Assembly: GCA_012845835.1 (NCBI GenBank)
Contig: JABAKD010000013.1
Span: 15,359,016-15,423,015 of the forward strand
Origin: Undaria pinnatifida
Lineage: Eukaryota; Sar; Phaeophyceae; Laminariales; Alariaceae
DNA: 64,000 bases
Reading direction: 5' to 3'
The first letter of the stretch is position 1. Each line of letters opens with the position of its first letter. The notes beneath the pieces were generated by a model. The model saw only the letters and a list, made by a program, of their open reading frames with translations. It searched no databases and was not told the origin of the DNA. This document shows positions 55,401 to 61,400 of the stretch, piece after piece. The translations under genes were made by a program, and so were the position numbers.

Positions 55401-58400
55401 TTATGTCAGGGGTAGCGTACCTGGTCATACTGCCCTGCGACAAATCTGGACACGAGAAGGTAAAGCGCTGCTGCAAGGGATGGCGTGGACACGAGGCAGC
55501 CGCTGACGTGCACAGGGTACAGGTGGTGGCGGGCCCCATCCCCCACACAGCGCAGCCACCACGGGTCGCACCGGTTTAAAATGACCTCCCCGGAGAAAGC
55601 AATGCCCTGCGTGTTGACGTACGACCACGGGCGAAGGTGTGGGTCGTCATATCAGGGTGCGCACATGGATCGTTCGATTGCTAACAGCCATCTTTCTTCA
55701 CAGTGAGAGGGATGCGATGTACAGTGGTGTGATGACGCACAATGCCAAGGTGTATCACGCGCTCTCCATCAAAAGTAACAAGTCAATGTCAACTGTTCCA
55801 CGGTCGGGGCTGCCCCCCGCAACTGCAACGAATAGGTATTCGACACATCACATGGAAGCATGACCTCAGTTACTCGTCTTCAGCAGTGTGAGCGTTTTGC
55901 CTCGCCTAAGCGAGGAGAACAAGCACTGACATTTGCACGCGGGGGTTTTTCGCGCGCACAGAGTGTTTTCTTCCGCCAGCCTACCTTCACTTCGCCATCC
56001 CCTCAGCCCAAACGTGGGAGGTGTCTCTAGTAGCAGTGGGAACCGCGCTCCATCTCGAACAGGATGCATGATGAATGAGTCAAATGACTAAGGGAAGCAA
56101 CCCCCGCTCCCCCTCCCGCAAGAGTCTACGTTCTTACGACAACAGTCATGAATGATACAATGATGACACCCCTTCCTAGAAGAAGGAGATAAGGTAAGCA
56201 ACACGTTTTATGTAATATTCAAGATGGAAGAAACGAAACGAGCGTCGAAATGTTGGAGGTGCATCCATTTGGAGCATAAATGATGGTCCGCCTCGAAAAG
56301 GGTGCATGGTCAACGGCCAAACGCCTACGGCAAGCAAAAAATGATTACGTCCCCCGCGACCCCCTACCTCCGAGTACACGAGTTCACCCCTCCGTCCCCC
56401 TCTTACCTTAGACTCTGGCCTTCCTGGAAGTGTGGCAGACGGGAGCAGCAAAAAACGGTCCTTCTCGGAGTTCTCTAGCAGCAGCGACGCTGGCAGCCCC
56501 TGTTAAATTCGCCAACAGCAACATTTTCCACAGCACATACCGGTCAGTCGTGGCGACGCTGGATAGCTGGACATAGTCCATGGCACAAGCTGGGGAGTCA
56601 AGGCGGTGCAGGAGAGCTGGGCAGCTCTACGAATGCTTCAGGGGGCGCCGCAACGGGAAATCAAACGTGGAGTGTACTGCAAGACGGCCCCGATACGTTG
56701 CGTAGCCCGCCACGCGAGCACTGTCCCAAACGCGTTAAACCTTAATATTGCCGCAACTTTTCAAACCTGAGCGCGTAGCATGTGCCACGCTTCACACCTA
56801 GCGTGCTTTCAAACAAGCAACCTTACAGGTAGCTTTCCCGCACAAAGCCTTATCGCCTGTCGGGCCCATTGACGCTAAATCCAAATATGTTGTCTCTGAA
56901 AGCATGAGCGCAGTTCTAAAGGGGTCAAAGAGGGGCTATGCATGTGGTCTAGTCTGAATGCGGGTTACGCACATGTACCACTAAACACCACTCGTAGCAG
57001 AAAATGTGACTCGCCATCAAGAACACATTAGGACAACAAAGCGCAGGGTCCAACAGGTGTCACCACTCGAAGTGTGCAAAGTAAACGTGGGAAAAGTGCA
57101 AACTGCCCGGCAATCGTTCAACACCGCGTGGAAGTACTGAACAGTGTGCCCACAAGAATGATGATGTCGGGTATGACTAACCTGTACGAGACGCGTCATC
57201 TCTGCCCCCTCAGGTCCGCTGATAAACATGCCCGCGTGCTCCAGGCTGTGCAGTCGCACCTAGCATGGGTAGATAGAACGAGGTCCAATGAAAACGATCG
57301 CACAATTGTGAAACCGAAACTTAAGCCGTTGCAAGTAGTCTTTCAGCGCGAACTGGAACATTTAACAGCGCACGACGCCATTGCATTTTCAATCATTACT
57401 TCAACTTTCCATCTTCCGGACAAGCTGTGGACACAGGTCTCGTCCCTTTTCCCCCCCTGTAGGCGCCTTTATGCCTATCGTGCAGAGGGTTCAGCCTTCC
57501 CACTGCTCGTCGATTGTCGTCGAATATCAACAGCTAGCGTCGACATTGCCATCTGCACCACGCGTGACACCTTGTCACGCAACGGAATGGCACCTAAACC
57601 GGCTACAAACCTCTGCGCTCGCAACACCGACTCCGTCTTCACTACCAGGAACCGTAGGCCACTAGTGTGTGCGCGGTAGAGAATTCCACCCAAAACAAAC
57701 AAGTCCACGCCGGCGTAAGTCGCGAAATAAAAACAAACACAAAACTTGAAACTTCCAAAGAGCAATGATAACTAGCCACTCCCACGAGTGACACTGAGCC
57801 GCTGAAATAACGCCCATAGAAGTGACTACCAGATGTTAATAGTAGCGACTACAGTAGTATCATACTCAATTATACCGTGGCCTTGATCGGACAATAGGGT
57901 GAGGGAAGGACACGGCAGAGGAACTCACCTTCCCTCCGGGTCCGTCGGCCTTAGCTTCGAAGCGCAGTTTCAGGCGAGGAAGCTCGACAAAATGCATAGC
58001 GGCCGCGTCCTTGCACGCGAGTACAGGGTCTCGAGTCCACGCCAGCACGTGGCTGAGACCGTCCAGGCGCAGCAGAGCCCTCGCCAAGGTCTTCATCGGG
58101 CTGTTTGTTGGTGACGTCGCGTTGTGGAGATTGCAGTGATAACGGGAGCGTCATCGGATCGGCGTTCGCTATTAATAGCTCATTTACTGCTGGAAGCATA
58201 AAACTTGTGTATTTACAAGTATTAACAGTGTGCTCCCTAAAGTCATGGGGGCAATTCTAGTGGGATTAAGCACAGCAAAACAAAGGGCTTCCCTGCAGCA
58301 GCAAAAGGTGGTGTACGCAGCGCAATGGAAACCAGGTAGCACTTTAAATATAACAACACCCACAACGCAGGTTGAGCAAAAAAATCCATCCTTTTCCGAA

Positions 58401-61400
58401 AGCAAACTAGGTACCAGAGGGCAACATAGCACGGCTGAAACCAGACTACGAACGTCTTCCACGCGCTCAAGCTTTATCCGCTTAAAACCGCACCCACCGT
58501 TTCGAGAACACCCTAGTTAGATTGAGAGTCGGATTATTTTTCGCAGTAGGAGCAGGAACAAGGACGCCTACCCATACAACTTCCCCCGCCATCAGCACAA
58601 CCCAGGAGCTTCGCTTTGAACACAGATAATGGCATCGTACGACCGACGGAAGGCCAAACCTACGGTAGATTGCACTAGTCATTGTTAGGGTCCACGGCTG
58701 TACCCTATGCCTTTTGTGTTTTTTCGGATTCACAATGTATATACCACCGTACAATAGTTTTTTGTTACGCTGCGCCACGACAAAACCGTTAAAAGCCCGC
58801 GTTTGAGCGAGATATGATTCAGAGCCACTCGCGGCTAATGTAGTGGCCTACACTCGTCAATGAAAATGGGGGAATAACACCATGAATAATGCTATATATA
58901 ATACCATGTATAATGCTATGAATAAAGCTACGTAAAATACCATGTATAATACTATGAACAACGCTATAATACTGAGGACTTGGCCATATTCTGATATAGT
59001 GGGGAACCCGGTGTAAGAGCATCCGGCATAGGAGAAAACGGACTGAAGAGCGGCCAAATTGGCTAGTCACGCCTAGACTAAAAAACCTACCAGGTAGCTG
59101 GTGTCCAATACCCAATTTGAGATAAGAGCGGCGCGCAGATAAAAAGCGGCAATACTGGCGTGTTCCGAGGCACTCTTAGATTGGGTACCCCACTGTACAC
59201 CGGTCCGCCCCATACCGACACCTCACCTGCCGTCTGGCACGAAGAGCAAGTTAAGCAGCGTCGATTCCTCGGCTCTACCGGAAGACTCCCGCCCTTCCGA
59301 TAACCTCGCCGTATACCTCCCATTCCCAAGCGACCCCCCCTCAGCACCCAAACCTCCGCTCCCGTGCGGCGCCACTCCCCCCGTCCCCCCGCGCAATGCC
59401 ACTAGACCTACGAGAGTGTCCAGTAGCTCTGCTTCCGCAGCAGCCGCTTCCTTTTCGTTGTCTGCCGGGTCAGTCCTTAGGGCCGGCCCGTTTCCGACAT
59501 GTGTGTTGTTACCGTCGAGCGGCGCTAACGCTGTAGAAGTGTTTACATCTGCGAAGGAGCCGGCGGATGTGTCGACCGTGTCGGGGGCGTGGACCTTGGC
59601 CAGGCTCGGCAGGGAGACATCCGGGAAGACAACGCGGGTGATAACGCCAAAGGCTTCGCTGTGCCCGTGCCCGGTCTGTCGAGACGCAGCAAAAAAACGG
59701 AGGAGATAATACGAGGAAGCAAGGGACGGAGAGTGAGTTTTGAGCTTGCTTCTCTGACTGTCGTGCTAGCGACGTCGATGACATCCTTAAATGACTTGTT
59801 CAAAAATACCGGGATATGTTAAATGTGCCTTCTTGTGTGCATCACAAGAACGTCGGACACATCGACAGAGCAAGACACAGAGAAGACTTCGCGTGTTTGC
59901 CAGCAAGCTTGGGACACATCGACGCTATCGCGACACACACACTAGTATGGCAGGGACAGCGTCACATAGCAGGAGAAGCGCCATAACATATTTTTTTGTT
60001 TTTAGGGGAGCCGTACAATGGTAGGCATCGAATAGTACCAAGGTCTACCACAGTAACACTAAGAATCAGAGGTTCGCTAAAAATAACACCAGAGGTCCAC
60101 AGCGACAACTCAGGGCGAGAAACTCGCCTCATCCTTCTTCAGGTCCTTGAAAAGCCGCATCTTGATCAGAGTCAGTCCCGCTCCTTCTTGCCCCTCCTCT
60201 GCTTCGTCATCTTCCATGCTCTTGTTGCCGCCTTGCCTTGCCTCGCCATCACTCTTATCCGCGTCCTCCTCCTCTCCCTCTTCCTCGAAGATAAACTTTT
60301 TTCCCGCCCGCCTGTACCGATTGAGCTTCGATGGCACTCCCACCAACCCGTCATCCTACCAGACCGCCGGGGAATACGAGTAGCACAAATCCTTGTTTTT
60401 GATAATTTCTTCATCATGATAAATTTGAAAAAAGGACTTTTCAAGTATCGTTAACTAACTTACTTTGTGGGAGACGAAACTAAAGTGGGCCTCTTGGTGA
60501 TCGACACGGTTCGCCGTTTCGTATGACCCGCAGGAACCTTCCGACAAGGTCGTTATCCCACACCAAAAAGCGCCGTACGCCACGGCAGCACCGTTGTTTC
60601 CCGCCACCGAGTTAAAATCGTCCCACGATACAGCTGGCTATGGAAGTGTGGTGAGCTCGAACGGTAGCATTACCAATTCACCGTAGGACAGCAACTAAAA
60701 AAAAACGACAAAACGTTTGCACTCGCATCCGTTTCTGCTTCGCACAACCTTTCCCATGGATTTATTTGAACTGGTTACTAAATATCGCGCTTTGCGTTTC
60801 TGTGCAAAACATTTGCGTATTAGCCTATGGAAATGCATAGCCTCCCAACGGAGGTACAGTGCGCAGCCACCGACCAGGGCATACACCAAAAAATGACAGC
60901 GACGTTTTCCTTGATTTCCGCGCAAAAACACCAACAAAAAAAGAAATAGCATAATAGCATACAAATACTTTACCTGGTACTGCCAGAAGTTGAAGGATCG
61001 AAGCAGCACTTCCGGGACGATACCGAGCAGCAGTCGAGATGGGATGCGCACCGATTCCCCTGCCCCCTTCACCTGCGATCGGGATAGAATTAATCCAGAC
61101 GGAGAAAGCGTCGTTGTACATAGGTTAGTCCTTCCCCTAGAGAGAAAAGCACCACCACAAAACTGACTTCTACTCGAACGATGCTACCAACCTGTTGTCA
61201 CGATGCCAGTCTCTTTGTTACACAACGCCAAAATACGTAGACCCCTGTCGATGTCGCTGAAGCCGGACCATGTCCGCCGCCACCGCCCATCGAACAAAAC
61301 GCAACCAAGACTCATCCCACGGTCAGGGGGGGGGTGGGTACTCAGTTTGTACATGGCCGTAGTCGTATGACTGTTCGACCCTCGCATCCCTACAATGCCG

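Noticed and set aside
57074-57679. 201-codon plus-strand frame
   Set aside because: Antisense to exon 7 and running into dispersed repeat A.
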